Assembly (NCBI GenBank): GCA_012656075.1
Contig: JAAKBF010000390.1
Coordinates: forward strand, 682,001 to 746,000
From: Phytophthora hibernalis
Taxonomy: Eukaryota; Oomycota; Peronosporomycetes; Peronosporales; Peronosporaceae
DNA length: 64,000 bases
Direction of reading: 5' to 3'
The notes below the pieces were generated by a model. It saw nothing but the letters and a program-made list of their open reading frames with translations, did not search any database and had not been told where the DNA came from. Numbering within the stretch: position 1 is the stretch's first letter; each line of letters begins with the position of its first letter. This document shows, one piece after another, positions 10,889 to 20,462 of this stretch. Position numbers and translations under genes: made by a program.

Positions 10889-12468
10889 CGATTTCCTCAT
10901 CCGCGGGGTCTTCCACGACCCTGCCGGCCGTGAACAACCGCTCGTACTCTGCCACCGAGACGCACTGGGCCACGTCGTTCCGTTCTCCGTTAGCGGGGCG
11001 GAGATCGTACTCGAGAACGTACTGCCCGACTCGATTCCGTCTCCGTCGCCGTCGTACTTCCACCAGGTCGCCACTCGCGACTCCTGTTTCGTTTTCACCG
11101 CCCATTGTCGCTCGCTTTCGTTTCTGGTGTCTTGCAGCCGCTGCTGCCGTGCCACGTGCTGCTGCTGCACCACTGCGTGCTGCCGCTGCGCGTACAAGCG
11201 CCGAGGTCGCCTCGACATCGCCTGCTCCAATCTGCTCTTCGTACTCGAGCTGTGCATCAGTATCCACCGCCGCTCGTTCCAACAGTGGTCGCGGATAGTG
11301 ATAACTCACCAAGAATGACACGTGTGCGATGATCACTTCCGGCGTGCCGCTCTTGTCCTCGCGCTTCAGCAATAAATTGTCGTATCCCGCCGCTTCGACG
11401 ATCCGTAGTGGTCCCATCCACTGATGCACGAACTGGGTTGCCTTTGCACCACGCGGTGGGTGATACACCCATACGCGATCACCGACACCAAACGTCCGTC
11501 CTTGCCTCGCTTTCCTATTATAGTACCGGGCCTGCCGTTCTTGTTCCTTCACTCTCGCCGTTCCGCACACTCACTGCTTTTAGCCATGGCCGTCAGCAGC
11601 GGTATGTGGTAGTCAGTCAACTCGCCCGCCTCCGTCGTCTCCGTGCTCCTTAGCAGCTCGTTCGGCGGGCGTAGACGTCTGCCCATCATAAGCTCGTTCG
11701 GTGTCAACGCCACCGTTGAGTGGTTTGCCGAATTGTACGCATAGACAGCGAACTTGACCCACAAGTTCCAATCGTTTTGTAGCTCATCCGACATGTATGT
11801 AGCTACGCAATCCTTCCATGAGCGATGAAACCGCTCCACTAAACCAACCATCTGAGGCCGGTACGGCACCGGGTTCACCTGCCTCGCCTGCAACATGTTC
11901 ACCAGTTTTTCAATGACGCTGCCAGTCAGCTCCGGCGCTCCATCCGTCAGCAATTCCCGAAATGCACCAAATTTTTAACACCACGTCTTCCATCAGGAAG
12001 GTTGCTACGCTTTCAGCCGTGTGATGACTCACGCAGCGCGCCACCTCATAACGCGTGACGTACTCCATAGCAGCAATCACGTATCTCTCACCGCCTTCCG
12101 CCACCGGAAACGGGCCCGCCACGTCCAACGCCCATCTATCGCCAACGTCACCGCCACGTATGCTTCTAAGTGGAGGGATGACTTCACGTGGCAGCGCCTT
12201 GCGGCTGCCACACTCCTGGCACCCCGAACCCATTTCTTCACTTCGCGCTGGAGATTTGGCCACCAGTACAGCCTCACCACTCGCCCGTATGTGTGTGGAC
12301 CTCGTAGATGGCCCGCCCACACCGACCCGTGCATTTCCTTGAACACCACCACCCAGAGAGAGGCGGTAGCACGACGTGTCGCCCGTGCTGCGTGTTCACC
12401 ACCACCAGCCCGTACACTCGTCCTACCATCATGCCGTGATACTCGCCCGCGTCGACGAGCTTCTGCAC
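10889..12468 (-). CDS. Element A integrase
   Basis: N-terminal HHCC zinc-binding segment (HGSVWAGH...CQECG, split across frames), catalytic core with the first Asp in RWALDVAGPFP, the second in LTDGAPEL and the Glu in GLVERFHRSW, and a C-terminal GPF-like module (FGVGDRVWVYHPP, QWMGPLRIV). The core is interrupted near 11950. No chromodomain seen. The tail of ~200 residues is Ala/Arg-rich and runs to the LTR boundary (DEEIVLQD). It would insert the cDNA into the genome. Confidence 0.88.
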
Positions 12469-12483
12469 CAGCCGACTTCGTTG

Positions 12484-13560
12484 CTATGCGTCCGTGAGCT
12501 GGAGCGTGTCCGCTGTCGTCGGGGCTGCTTTATCACCATCCTCGAGTCCGTCGCCCACTATCGCTGCCGTTCCTGCGTCTGTCGACTTCGCCGCCATTCG
12601 TCGTCCGTCTCCGCCATCGCCTGGATCTCGTTTGTTCCCGCGTCGCCCGGTCTTCGCCGAATCGCTTTCTTTCGCAACATCCCTCATCGTGCCGCCCTTC
12701 TTCGTGGTGCTTTTCGCGGGTTTCGCCACGCGCCGTCCTTCGTCCGAGTTCGCCATTCGTCGTTGAACCGCCGCATCGCTTCTTGTCACCGACACCGACT
12801 TCGTCGTGTGGTATCGTTCACCGATGCCTTCGTCACCACCGCGTCCTTCGTCGTTTTGGCCAACGGTTCCGACCACGTGACTCGTCGTCCGTTTCGAGCT
12901 CCTGCACGCTCGTCCTGCTGTACCACCACGTTTGCCGCGTTTTCGGGTCCCGTCGTCGCCATAGCCGACGCCGACTTGTCACCTCGGTCTGGTCCAGCTG
13001 CCACCATCGCCTCCGCACCTTCGTTCACCGTGGTCCTGTCACGACTGGTGGTCAGGACGGTCTGCACTGCATGTAGCGCCGTCGTTGCTGCCGCCGCTAT
13101 TGCATCCTGCCGCTTCTTGGCAGTTCGCGTCCAGGTCGGTTGGCCACGGCCACTACATTTTGCTGTCGTCCTTCATCGCTCCTGGCTGCCGTCCCGACAC
13201 TCGTCGCCGCCGCCGTACTCGTTCCAGTCGTCGTCCGTCGTCCACCGCCGCCAGTTGTTGTTGTCGCCGGACTCACCGCGGTTTCGGAGTGCGGCCCGCC
13301 GTCGCCAGACTCCGCTCTCGTCACGTCTCCCGCGCCTCTTTCGCGGTCGCCAGTTGCTGCGGGGTCAGCTGGATTCGGCGTACTTCGTGATCCGCCGCCA
13401 TCCGTCATTATCGTCGTACCATCTGCTGCCGAACCTCTCTCTGTCGCCCAACTCGGTATTACCGCCGCTGTTGGCCTGGCGTCATCCGCGCATACTCCTC
13501 CGTTTCCCGGATTTCTCCTGCCGTTGGCAGCTCACTGCTATCCGTCTTCGCCTCCGTTTC
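12484..13560 (-). other. Element A low-complexity spacer between RNase H and integrase
   Basis: About 1 kb where Ty3/Gypsy elements normally have a short tether. Minus-strand frames encode Gly/Asp/Thr/Arg-rich, disordered-looking stretches (for example 12484-12876 and 13097-13408). The plus strand shows a 397-codon ORF that is only the antisense of this biased sequence. No domain recognised. Confidence 0.6.
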
Positions 13561-13565
13561 CGTAG

Positions 13566-13985
13566 TTAGTTGCGCCAGACGTTGTTCTGGTCGCTCTCGT
13601 TTCCGCGCACGTCCGCCACTGCCAAAACCGTCGCTGGCGCCCTCGAAAGCGCGTCGGCCACCACGTTAGTTGCTCCCGGCCGATACAATATCTCAAACTC
13701 GTACGCTTGTAGAGTTAAAGACCAACGATGTAGTCGTCCAGCCAAATTCGGCCTAGTCATTAACCATTTCAATGCAGCGTGGTCGGTGATGAAGTTGAAC
13801 GCTCTGCCGTAGAGGTACGGGCGGAACAACTTTACCGACCACACCACTGCAAGACACTCCAGCTCCGTAATGGAGTAATTAGCCTCCACGCTATTGTTCA
13901 CCTTGCTCACGGCTACCGGCTGCCAACCACGACCCTGGTCTTGCATCAGACAGGAACCTAAGCCCGTCGTACTTGCATCTGTCAC
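13566..13985 (-). CDS. Element A RNase H domain
   Basis: The standard RNase H of Ty3/Gypsy elements: MTDASTTGLGSCLMQ (first Asp), SITELECLAVVWSVK (Glu), FITDHAALKWL (Asp), then LHRWSLTLQAYEFEILYRPG and ADALSR at its end. It would degrade the RNA strand of the RNA/DNA hybrid. The frame is open for 139 codons. Confidence 0.9.
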   Translation of the reverse strand: MTDASTTGLGSCLMQDQGRGWQPVAVSKVNNSVEANYSITELECLAVVWSVKLFRPYLYGRAFNFITDHAALKWLMTRPNLAGRLHRWSLTLQAYEFEILYRPGATNVVADALSRAPATVLAVADVRGNESDQNNVWRN

Positions 13986-14035
13986 CAGGCGGAAAGGTAG
14001 CTGGAAATTAGGGTAGATTAGGAGAGGCCTCGTCG

Positions 14036-14775
14036 TTAGTGCCGCCTTCGCCAGCTCAAACGCCCATTCCTGCCCCTCCGTCCACTGCCATTCGCTACTC
14101 TTTTGAGCAACCGCGTTAACGGTGCCATGATGGAGCCAAACGCTGCCATAAACTTACGATAGTATCCTGCGAGGTGGACAAAGCGCTTCACCTCCACCGG
14201 ATTACTAGGTCTCGGAAATTCGCGCACCGCCGCTACTAGTCGTTCCACTGGTCGCACCCCTTCGTTACTTATCTCGTGCCCCAAGTACTCCATTGATGTG
14301 GCAGCAAACATACACTTTTTCAGCTTCAACGTCAACCCCGCTGCCGCCAGCCGCTCTAATACCGCGGCCAACTCGACCACGTGGCGTTCGATGCCCCGCG
14401 AGTGTAGACTACGATACCATCTAGATAGACTAGACATGTAGACCATGTTAATCCCCGTAATACACCGTTCATCATGCGTTGAAATGTCGATGGTGCGTTC
14501 ATAAGTCCAAATGGCATCCTCACAAACCGGTACAGACCCTGTTTTGTAGTGAAGGCCGTTTTATCGCGATCTTCCGGCGCGACCCCAATTTTCCAGTAGC
14601 CCGACTTCAAGGCCAACGTCGTAAATAGTCGAGCACCACCCAGTGCCTCAAGAGTTTCATCAATTCGTGGTAAGGGGTAGACGTCACGTTTCGTGACTTT
14701 ATTAAGTGCACGGTAGTCAATACAAAACCGTACTTCGCCGTCCTTCTTCTTCACCAAGACAACGGGAAGCCCCAC
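14036..14775 (-). CDS. Element A reverse transcriptase, catalytic residues altered
   Basis: Typical Ty3/Gypsy RT blocks are present: PVVLVKKKDGEVRFCIDYRAL, YPLPRIDE, FRMPFGLMNAP-like, and the thumb region (YLGHEIS, FVHLAGYYRKF). Motif A reads TLALKSGYW where the family has an aspartate (LDLKSGY), and motif C reads VYLDGIVV where YLDDI is expected. Both are substitutions at metal-binding aspartates (GCC for GAC; GGT for GAT), visible directly in the sequence. A frame change lies near 14385. As it stands this RT should be inactive. Confidence 0.9.
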
Positions 14776-15247
14776 GCCTCGTTACCTTACCCGCACCTAG
14801 CATCTTTGTCACATTCTCTTCAATCGTCGTGTCCTCAGTTAGCGTCTGTCGCCGTCGTTTGAGCATGATGGGCTTCTCATCCCCGTATCGATGTGGTGCT
14901 CAATGTCCAATGCCGTGACCGGCGGACACTCACTGCTGTCTGCTGACACTGCTCGATACGCCCGCAGTAGCTTCAGAATGAGTCGCTGCTCACCCGATTC
15001 CTCCGTTCCCATACGCACTTCGTCCTCGTTGGTCAAGGGCGTCTCGCTGTCACCCAATGCCGCAAACCATTCGTCCAGCTTGTCCTTGTCCACTGCGCCA
15101 TTCAGCATTAACACCTGTATGTCGGCGTCGACTGGCATCCAAGTGCCGAGCTCTTTCTTGGCTGGAAGCTTGGTTCTGCCCCATGCACATTGATGGCAGG
15201 TACCCAAGCCTTGTCGTCCTTTGCTGTCGTCACTGTGGCTGCTAACA

Positions 15248-15805
15248 TTACTGTGCCGCACCTCTTGTTGGGCAAGAAGAGGCCTTTTCTCCGTCCTTGG
15301 CCGTCACCGCGATCTCCATTGGTGTCACCGAACTCTGCGCCAGCCGCGCTTGTTTCACTAGCCGTACAGCAGCGAACTTGGCGCCTTCGCCCGCGTCCTC
15401 CATCCGAAAGGGAATGAGCACCAACTCATTGTGCTCAAAGTACTTGAGCTCGTTCCGCTCGAAGTCCATACTAGCTCGATGGTGACGCATGAAGTCCACA
15501 CCGACCAGGAACTCGTCAGTGGAGCCTTCCACAATACACGCCTTCAACTCAATTGACTGTCCATATATGTTGCGCATCGTGAACCTCCAGACGCCAACGA
15601 CGTCTAGCAGGAACCCGCCAATGCCCTCGACGAAGTCCACCGGGGCATCTTCTCGCACTCGCTCGCCTCGCTGCATCCAGTCTGTACCTGCGATCGAATA
15701 ACGCGCACCGGAGTCCAACTTGATCGGCACGCGCTCGTCGTCCACCACCGTAGTCGCCGTTGGTAGACCATCGTCGGCCGCCACGCCTTCGTCTTCTGCC
15801 GCCAT
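15248..15805 (-). CDS. Element A aspartic protease domain
   Basis: A retropepsin-like segment: IKLDSGARYSIAG (active-site D-S-G in place of the more common D-T-G), then FLVGVDFMRHH, the second conserved block of Ty3/Gypsy proteases. It would mature the Gag-Pol polyprotein. The frame continues toward the reverse transcriptase with interruptions. Confidence 0.8.
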   Translation of the reverse strand: MAAEDEGVAADDGLPTATTVVDDERVPIKLDSGARYSIAGTDWMQRGERVREDAPVDFVEGIGGFLLDVVGVWRFTMRNIYGQSIELKACIVEGSTDEFLVGVDFMRHHRASMDFERNELKYFEHNELVLIPFRMEDAGEGAKFAAVRLVKQARLAQSSVTPMEIAVTAKDGEKASSCPTRGAAQ

Positions 15806-16539
15806 CAGTCCTGGTTGCGCTGCACTAAGCTGACCCGGGCGCTCGCACGACTGCGCGTCGCCCTAGGCGCCGCCGACCGCCGTTCCGCCATCAGCACCCG
15901 CGCTTTATCCGCTTGTCGGCATCGTCGTTGCCGCCGTTCTTCGTTCACCGTCGCTACTGCCTCGACCACTTCATTAGCAGCCAGCTTCTTTCGTCGGGCG
16001 CGCTCCACTCGTCGCTGTTTCGAGTCCTTGGTCGCTTGCCGAGTCGCCGAGCGCACCTTGGCAATGCTGCCGAGGTCGTACAGTTGCCTTTCCTGCAGCT
16101 CGTCGCCGAGTTGCGCGTCCATGCCATCTTCCCCAGTCGCCCGTCCGTCGTTTGTTCTCTCGACGCCGTCCACCTCCTTTTCGGCCGCGCCGCCTTCCTC
16201 AGCCAAACGTACGTCGCTCGCTGGCTCCGCATCGTCCACTTCCGTCTCGGACGCGCCGCCTTCCTCAGGCTGCACTCCATTCTCGTTGGTCGCAGCGCTC
16301 GCCCTGTTGTCACTTCGTCTTCTGTCCGGGCGCACGTATCGTAATGCCGCCATCGAGGGCCGCACTGTCGACACGTACCGCCGGGCCCGATCACCGTCCC
16401 TCGCCTTTGTTTCATCATCCAATTGAGTCTTAGCTGCCCTCACAGCCGCTGATGTGCTCCCGTCTCGTTTACTGCCTTCACTTCCATCCGTCGCTCGATC
16501 GCTGGGTGTCAAGGCCTCCACGCACTCTGTGGCCATCAA
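15805..16539 (-). CDS. Element A Gag-Pol linker, charged low-complexity segment
   Basis: A 244-codon frame between nucleocapsid and protease, dominated by Glu, Asp, Arg and Ala. It contains an imperfect internal duplication (EEGGASETEVDD and EEGGAAEKEVDG). No catalytic domain recognised; probably a disordered or coiled-coil spacer of the polyprotein. Confidence 0.55.
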   Translation of the reverse strand: MMATECVEALTPSDRATDGSEGSKRDGSTSAAVRAAKTQLDDETKARDGDRARRYVSTVRPSMAALRYVRPDRRRSDNRASAATNENGVQPEEGGASETEVDDAEPASDVRLAEEGGAAEKEVDGVERTNDGRATGEDGMDAQLGDELQERQLYDLGSIAKVRSATRQATKDSKQRRVERARRKKLAANEVVEAVATVNEERRQRRCRQADKARVLMAERRSAAPRATRSRASARVSLVQRNQD

Positions 16540-18372
16540 TTCCGCCGGCTGCTGCGCTGTCTAGCCTTCCTCGCGCCATTTGCTGGGCATTCGACTGCCA
16601 TACCGGACGCGGTACTCCCCTACTGCGCCCGGTCGCCGTTTCCCGTCGTCGTACTCGTTGCTGACGCCCGTGACGCCAAGTACGCGTCGTTCCGCGCTTT
16701 TGCGTCCGGGTCCGGGCATTCCTTCGCGAAGTGGCCCGCCCGCTGCACGCGTAACATCGGTTGTCTGCCGTTGGCCACTTATCCGTCCTTGGCGCCGTTG
16801 TCGTCGGTGGCGGCTCCAATTTGGCGACCCTGACAGCCGCTTTCGTCTTCCGGCTTCCAGCCCGCTGTTTCTTGCGCTGTGGTGAGTGTGGCTCTGCCTC
16901 CGCCGCTGAGTCGTCACTGGAGTCACTGTCCGCCAACACCATACGGACCGTTGCCTTCTTATCGCCGCCCGTCATGCCACGTTTACCGCTTAGCCGCCCG
17001 TCGTACTGCGTCCTCGCCTGCTGCTTTTCTTCGCCGGCTGCCAGTACCTTCCGTTCCAGTGTCGACCTTCGGGCACGTCCCACGTGCCGGTGTATTTATT
17101 GTACACGCCTTGCGGGTTGGTGAAGAACGCCACCTCCGCGATCTCTGTTCCCATCTGGCCGCGAGGGTGTCGGTAGTCAGGTCCGACGCCCATGCCGACA
17201 CCCGGAACAATCGCCACGCTGCCCATTGTGCCATTCATTGGTACTGTAAAGGCATTCGGTGCCGTCGCCCAAGCCTGGCCAACATTCTTCATCCCTTGCG
17301 CCACATTATCAATCGGGTCGTCAATCGCCATTGCTTTGTCGACCGCCTGCTCCAGTGTCGTCGGTACTGGTTCTTGTTCTACTAACATCCTCGCTGTTTT
17401 GTCCAGGTTACGGAAAAATTGCGCCAGCAGTGTGCGCTCATTCACATGGTTTTGACCGGTAAGGTCTCGCAGCCCTGACGCGAAGTCGGCAAACGTTTCG
17501 CCTGGGTACATCATCCGCTGATATACTCTCCATTCCGCCATCGCCTGATCCGGTCGTTCTCCATAGCGTCTCATCAACGCCTCCTTCAACCTCGTCCACG
17601 TCTTCTGTGCCGCCGGAAGTTCTTGATCCATCTGGACCCACCAGCCGGCTGCATTGTCCTGCAGCTTATTGCCTACAATGAAGTACAGTTCTTCATTCGT
17701 CCAGTTGCCTCGGCCTGAAATGCGCGCGCCTTCGACAGCCAGATCCATTTTCGCGATCCACGTCGAAACGGAAACCGTTGGGGAGGGCTTGTAGGGCGTG
17801 AGCTCCAAGTCCTTCGCGTTCTTCCGGTGGTGTCCGTCACGTGTTGCGCCGTCATCGTGTCTCCGTCGGTGTCGCCGTCCGTGCCGTCGTCGTCCATCGC
17901 CAGCCCAGGAATCATCGTCGCTGTCCCAGTCACTGCTGTCGCCTCCGCTGCTGCCTCCGCTGCCAGAGGTCGTCGCGAAGTCCGGGCTCGCCGTTGCCAT
18001 CGTCCGTCCCGTACTGGTATCCGCCGCTGCTGTCCGTCCAGTCGCTTCACGAGATGGAGGTACCATTATTGTCGTGGCTGCTGGCCTTGACGCCGCTCGC
18101 GGCACCGACGTCAATGGCGTCTCCGCCACAGTGGTCGTGTCCGTCGCCCATCTCGTTTCCGCTGGTCCAATCGCCGTCGCTGGGAGTGAAGCTGCCGTCG
18201 CCGTCTGCGCGGGCTCCAGTCCGTTCACCCTCGTCTCCAATCTTGCCACTGTCGTCATCATGAGGTGGATCGCGTTCACCAAGGTTGTCATGTCGGCGCC
18301 TGCCGCAGCCCGTCCTCCGTTTCTATCCGCCGGCACGTTGGTTGCTGGGTCTTGGCCCGTCGTCGCCGTCAT
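16478..18372 (-). CDS. Element A Gag (capsid and nucleocapsid)
   Basis: The ATG at 18372 opens a 460-codon frame. It holds a Thr/Ala-rich N terminus, an Asp/Ser and His/Arg-rich linker, and a retrotrans_gag capsid domain (WWVQMDQELPAAQKTWTRLKEALMRRY-like, with LRDLTGQNH, LLAQFFRNLDK). The frame then shifts near 17090. Further on is a CCHC zinc knuckle (CYAC...GHFAKEC), itself broken by an indel near 16738. The product packages element RNA in virus-like particles. Coding continuity is broken in the present sequence. Confidence 0.85.
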
Positions 18373-18400
18373 GGTCGGAGGTTGTGGTGGAGCTGGCTCT

Positions 18401-19118
18401 TGCGGAATGCTCCAAGGTTCGACTGGCCGTCGAGTCCAGAACTTCTGTCCTCGCGCCGGCGTCTACCCGACTGGTAGAACACCTATTTTATTTCCGTTCC
18501 GTCCGTCCAAACTACCAAACCTACTTGCTCCCTCCGCTCCTCGTACACTTACGCTGTCCTGGCGTCCGGATGAGTCCGCAGCCGACGCTCACTAAGCCAC
18601 TAGGTCTCTACGCCTCGGGCGACCACCCCTTACGGGCAGCCTCACAGCAAACTCGGACTGACACTGCAGTCCTACGCCACTTCCTCCGCTTGTCCGCCAG
18701 CACCGCGTCCGTTGTGCACTAGTCACTTCGGTCGCCGTCCGTCCAATCGTCCGTTCCGTCCGTTCACTTCCGTGCCTTCCGTCCACTCGTCCACTCCGTG
18801 TGCCACTCGCTGGTGTCACTCTTGACGCTCTCCAGCGTCGCCGGTTGTTTCCGTCTGCGTTGCTCGGCGCAGATTGCGAAGTGAGACTCCACTTCGCTCG
18901 CCCGCTTCACTCCGCTCGCCCTCCAGCCGTCCGTCCATCCGTTCTTCGCCGTTCGGCAACCACAATCCGCCCGTCAGTCGCCCAGTCTGCTCGTTCACTT
19001 CGCCGTCCGTCCGTGCCTTCTGACCTGGCGCCAGTATCGCGCCGCTGCCACCTGACTCGCCGCGTGCCACTCCGTCCAGATGTCCATGATCCCGTGCTTC
19101 CGATCGTGTCCTGCTACA
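18401..19118 (-). repeat. 5' LTR of element A
   Basis: 718 bp, three mismatches to 10171-10888. The expected promoter and polyadenylation signals of the element lie here. It ends in TGTAGCAGG in element orientation where the other copy has TGTTGCAGG. Confidence 0.95.
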
Positions 19119-20462
19119 GGACGTTGGCTGTACCGGTACCCTCATTTCTGCGAGCTGTCGAAGACATCACCCTTTCAAAATCCGCGTGGTTAGTATCAAC
19201 GCCTCGTTCTTTGGAGTTGGATCAAGGAGGAGAAAGCGAAGTGGTGGTATGCCCTCCATCCTGTACGACATGTATCCCATTGAATTTGACGACGAGTACA
19301 GCGGCTGCGTAGCAGTGGTCAGTACGGTATGATATTGTATTGAACAGCCGTCATCTCAATAATAAAAATTGCAATTCCTGGCGAAGCAATAATGAAAATT
19401 GCCGCAATTTATGTTGTATTGTAACATAAACGCGTCTTCCACTACTTCCTCTTCCTCTCTCCCCAGGCGTTCCTGTCGGAATAATGACGCGGGTACAGTT
19501 GGTTTGTTGCATGCATATTTAGGGGTGGAAGGATCTTATTGCATCTGATATTTGATGCATGCATCTTAGTCAACAGAATTACCTTTTGTAAAGTTCACGT
19601 AAAAAGCAAGCTAACGCTAGCCAAAATTGCTATCGCTTCTCCACTGATTTCCATACACTAACGTTATAGCTACAACGGTTATGCCAGTAGTGCTAATCTA
19701 CTAAATGCACTACATCTAAGCGCAATTCAGGGGCACTGCTCCACGAAGCGCAAAAATTTGAGCTCGACATGGCTACATTCAACTTCCAGTTTCGACCCAA
19801 CCAACGAAATACATGTAGTTAGTGTTGCCCTCTAGCACGAGCTCCGCCAGGTCACATGACACCTGGGTGGTGTTTGCGGGGTTTAATCAAAACGCTTATC
19901 CTATCTATTAACGGGCGCACGACTGCTGCAACCATCCATGATTGCTATTTTTTAAGTATTAAAATACTTTGGCAGTATTTATTGTCAATATTGTGGTAAT
20001 ATAATATTGTATTGGAATCGACAAACCCCAATAATACATATTTTTATAGGAAAACACAATTAATTATTGTATTGTTCGATTTACTGCTGGCAGTAGTCGA
20101 GCATTGGAAACGATAGCTGTATCATCCTCGCAAGTCGCACATAGCATTCAACCCATGACCTTCAATCGTTGGCAACCAAATTGCGATGAACTATGCCGCT
20201 ATAATAGAAACATGTATTAATACATGTAGCATGCAGAGATGATGGTGTTGGTTCTTCACGGCCGGTCACAACCATGAGATCGGAGGAGAGTGTCTATTAC
20301 CACCGTCTAACTACACTTGGTATTCGTATGCTCAACTGACCGTTTTCTAGTCAGAAGGAAACAAGAATTAAGCCTTTGTTGAAGTCGTGCCATCCGTCCT
20401 CCAGCCAGTGGCAATAGTAATTTCATATTCATGTATTTCACACAAACAATCACTCTTCAATC
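19119..20462. other. AT-rich intergenic region right of element A
   Basis: About 1.34 kb. The first ~200 bp look codon-like but give no recognisable product and could be a remnant of what element A landed in. The rest is AT-rich with many short TATTGTATT and TACATGTA-type motifs. No clear inverted-repeat element or RNA gene seen. Confidence 0.5.

Larger units (their letters stand above)
10171..19118 (-). mobile_element. Ty3/Gypsy LTR retrotransposon, element A
   Basis: An 8.95-kb element read on the minus strand. 718-bp LTRs at 10171-10888 and 18401-19118 flank gag, protease, reverse transcriptase, RNase H and integrase in the Ty3/Gypsy order. LTR ends are TGT...GCA in element orientation. 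By eye the two LTRs differ at three positions (10184/18414, 10780/19010, 10885/19115), so the insertion is recent. I find no matching target-site duplication (CCTCT at the left, GGACG at the right) and no CCA-type primer site next to the right LTR. Frames are interrupted by indels throughout. Only a 28-nt leader separates the 5' LTR from the gag ATG. Confidence 0.93.

Noticed and set aside
10570..11298. Plus-strand ORF of 242 codons crossing an LTR boundary
   Set aside because: The same ORF start appears in the other LTR (18800-19312), so it is LTR sequence read on the wrong strand, without protein character.
12376..13569. 397-codon plus-strand ORF inside element A
   Set aside because: It is the antisense of the biased RNase H-integrase spacer. 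Composition is Ser/Arg/Pro/Val-rich with no domain, and adjacent frames are equally open.
18373..18400. Primer-binding site for element A
   Set aside because: The leader (AGAGCCAGCTCC...) does not begin TGG and has no CCA-complement next to the LTR. A partial resemblance to part of an initiator-Met type site (AGAGCCAG) is too short to claim.
19320..20300. MITE from repeated TATTGTATT and TACATGTA motifs
   Set aside because: No consistent terminal inverted repeats or flanking duplication could be found; AT-rich simple motifs explain it.
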